Part shown: positions 32,181-35,817 of the stretch, in pieces
How positions within the stretch are numbered: position 1 is the first letter of the stretch
How the letters are laid out: the number at the start of each line of letters is the position of its first letter
Assembly: GCA_009928665.1 (NCBI GenBank)
Contig: SACF01000044.1
Coordinates: 1 to 35,817 of the forward strand
Length of the DNA: 35,817 nt
From: Alphaproteobacteria bacterium
GTDB lineage: Bacteria; Bacteroidota; Bacteroidia; Bacteroidales; FEN-979
Direction of reading: 5' to 3'
Translations under genes and position numbers: made by a program
Notes under the pieces: model-generated
The model's input: only the letters and a program-made list of their open reading frames with translations
Told to the model about the DNA's origin: nothing
The model's database searches: none

Positions 32181-33746
32181 ATGAGACAAATGTTCAACCT
32201 GGTCATTTCAGTTTTCATCCTTCTCCTGATTTCAACCACTCCGGTGCCGGCGCAACACATGAATGTGTTAATTGCTGCCCCGATCGGCAATGGGTTGCCT
32301 ACGGAACCGGCAATCGTGATTAATCCGGCAAACACATCGGAGTTACTCGTTGCCGGAATGCCCGATAATGCCTATGTTTCAACCAACGGGGGAATTTGGT
32401 GGATGCATGAGATCGTATCATCTCCATACGGCGTAAATGCTGATCCGGTACTGTTGGTTGACTCGCTTGGCCGTTTTTATTACATACACCTCCCGTATGA
32501 AATCAACAGGATCATTTGTCATCGGAAACCGGGGATCTCAGCTCCCTGGAATTTTGAATCCTTTGCATCATTCGACAATATTCATGAAGTCGACAAGGAG
32601 TGGGCCTCCTACGATCCGGTCAATCATATCATCTACCTGTCATGGACCTATTTCGACAATTGGGGCAGTTCAAATCCCAATGACTCATCCTGTATATATC
32701 TTTCACACAGTTCCGACGGGGGTGCGTCGTGGAGTGATCCTGTGCGGGTCAGTGATCAGAAAGGAAATGCACAGGGCGGTAATTATTCTGCGCACGGCTC
32801 TTATAACACAACCGGTCCGAACGGAGAGATTTATGTTGCCTGGTTCGGGCCATCCGGACTCATGTTCGACCGGTCGACCGATCAGGGGACAACCTGGCTG
32901 ACAAATGATATTAACACTGCAGGGTCACATATCGACTGGATTTATTCCATACCCGGGGTCAACCTTGGGGTTACTTTTCCCTTCATCGCATGTGACAGAA
33001 GCGGCGGGCCTTATAACGGTAACATTTATATCTCCTGGGCCGACAAGCGGAATGGGGGCAACAATGCGGATGTGTTCATTGTCAGATCAACGGACGGAGG
33101 AATCACCTGGTCATCACCCATTCGGATTAACGATGACCCTCCCGGCAAGCAACAGTTTTTCCCGGCCATGACGGTCGACCCCGTCACCGGCAAAGTCTGG
33201 GTGGTCTTCTTCGACAGGAGAAATTACACGGATACCAGAACCGATGTTTATATTGCGGTTTCCGAGGACGGAGGCAACACGTTCAAAAATTCCAGGATCA
33301 GTGAAACTCCTTTCATTCCATTCAATACGGTGTTTTTCGGACATTATCTGGGGGTTACGGCATACGATGATCATGTTTACTCAGTCTGGAACCGGATGGA
33401 TGACGGGGAGAACTCCCTGATCTGCGGAATCATTGATCCTACGATTGTCGGCGTCGAAGAGCATAATCCGGATACCCGCGCACAAATAGTGAACTATCCA
33501 AATCCATTTGCTGAAAGTTCGTTTGTTTCTTTCCGGATTAACGAACCATCCGCTGTTACCCTTCAGCTATTCGACATTTCCGGTAATCTGATCTCGACCC
33601 TTATCGATGATCAGACTTTCGCAAGGGGTAAGTTTGTGAAAAAGATTGATACGAAAAAACTCGGCCTTGCCCCCGGAGTCTTTATCCTGAAATTATCTAC
33701 AGACAAAGAACATATAACCACGCGTGCCTTGGTTGTGGAGAAGTGA
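32181..33746 (+). CDS. Secreted T9SS BNR/sialidase-like propeller protein
   Basis: The start is taken at ATG 32181 (MRQMFNLVISVF); a TTG at 32157 falls in the promoter. The product is about 521 residues with a signal peptide ending VPAQ. Residues about 30-420 form a propeller with Asp-box/BNR motifs: S-STDGGITWSS, SSDGGASWSDP, STDQGTTWL and SEDGGNTF. This is the fold of sialidases and other exo-glycosidases, but the arginine triad of sialidases was not identified, so enzymatic activity is unproven and a binding protein is equally possible. The C-terminus from about 440 (VNYPNPFAESSFVSF) is a T9SS sorting domain of the FlgD-ig-like subtype (FDISGNLISTLIDD). It appears monocistronic. Confidence 0.87.
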   Translation: MRQMFNLVISVFILLLISTTPVPAQHMNVLIAAPIGNGLPTEPAIVINPANTSELLVAGMPDNAYVSTNGGIWWMHEIVSSPYGVNADPVLLVDSLGRFYYIHLPYEINRIICHRKPGISAPWNFESFASFDNIHEVDKEWASYDPVNHIIYLSWTYFDNWGSSNPNDSSCIYLSHSSDGGASWSDPVRVSDQKGNAQGGNYSAHGSYNTTGPNGEIYVAWFGPSGLMFDRSTDQGTTWLTNDINTAGSHIDWIYSIPGVNLGVTFPFIACDRSGGPYNGNIYISWADKRNGGNNADVFIVRSTDGGITWSSPIRINDDPPGKQQFFPAMTVDPVTGKVWVVFFDRRNYTDTRTDVYIAVSEDGGNTFKNSRISETPFIPFNTVFFGHYLGVTAYDDHVYSVWNRMDDGENSLICGIIDPTIVGVEEHNPDTRAQIVNYPNPFAESSFVSFRINEPSAVTLQLFDISGNLISTLIDDQTFARGKFVKKIDTKKLGLAPGVFILKLSTDKEHITTRALVVEK

Positions 33747-33957
33747 CCGGGGCCGTGCTTTCATCAATTATCGATGCAGGAAACCATAGAGACCTGATAT
33801 CGACTAAAATCTGATTTTTATTTTTACATTCCTGACATTCAGATTATCAGGACTATTTTCAAGCTACTTCTGAAGTTTATCGAATACGGCCTGGATCTCA
33901 GTCTCTGTCTGGAAACGCTTGCTTATGCGCCTTAAGAGAACCTGACAAAACAAAACT

Positions 33958-35817
<1,860 letters not shown>

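Noticed and set aside
32181..33746. Assignment as a true sialidase
   Set aside because: Asp-box repeats are present, but the catalytic arginine triad, nucleophilic Tyr and acid Asp could not be placed.
33864..33940. Minus-strand stretch after katG that reads ISKRFQTETEIQAVFDKLQK then stop
   Set aside because: It looks protein-like, perhaps the end of a lost gene, but it has no start, is about 25 codons, and has no recognised family.

Overview
The window reads as chromosomal DNA from an environmental member of the Bacteroidota, probably Bacteroidales-like. The main evidence is seven or eight secreted proteins with C-terminal type IX secretion (T9SS type A) sorting domains, most carrying a (Y/F/H)PNP motif at the domain start. 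Further support comes from several TAnnTTTG-type -7 promoter elements, the near absence of Shine-Dalgarno sequences (one clear exception, before the aspartase), a LytS/LytTR sensor-regulator pair and a MacB/FtsX-type permease. No rRNA, tRNA, CRISPR array, complete insertion sequence or prophage was seen.

Layout. Positions 1-5.3 kb (mostly +): a thioredoxin-like (Omp28-type) T9SS protein, a scarred stretch with a eukaryote-like hAT transposase fragment, a 147-bp MITE-like inverted-repeat element, a small membrane protein whose stop codon lies in that element, a decayed small gene, and a repeat-rich T9SS protein. Positions 5.4-24.2 kb: one long run of minus-strand genes. Read from high to low coordinates these are a frameshifted YCF48-type T9SS protein, an FG-GAP plus propeller T9SS protein, an Ntn-type amide hydrolase, a second propeller protein, a beta-lactamase-fold serine hydrolase, an FG-GAP T9SS protein, two more SxxK serine hydrolases, a FtsX/MacB permease, an esterase-fold protein, an M1 aminopeptidase and a GNAT acetyltransferase. 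Positions 24.4-27.5 kb (+): a VanZ-like membrane protein, histidine kinase and LytTR regulator in tight series, then a GNAT-YoaP protein. Positions 27.5-29.8 kb: a frameshifted TPR protein, an AhpD-like protein, a small unknown protein and a free-standing SecD P1-like exported protein. Positions 29.8-35.8 kb: an aspartate ammonia-lyase fused to a cyclic-nucleotide-binding domain, a BNR/sialidase-like T9SS protein, and the C-terminal part of catalase-peroxidase KatG running off the right edge.

How the genes fit together. The minus-strand run looks like an island for exported amide, ester and peptide hydrolysis: three penicillin-binding-protein-like hydrolases, one choloylglycine-hydrolase-type amidase, one M1 peptidase and one esterase. 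It is interleaved with T9SS surface propellers that appear to have multiplied by duplication (two FG-GAP proteins and two copies of one propeller module). The substrate cannot be read from sequence. Several genes show decay or assembly-type errors: two single-base frameshifts in short T runs, two abrupt signal-peptide-like micro-ORFs with ATGA overlaps, and repeat insertions between genes.
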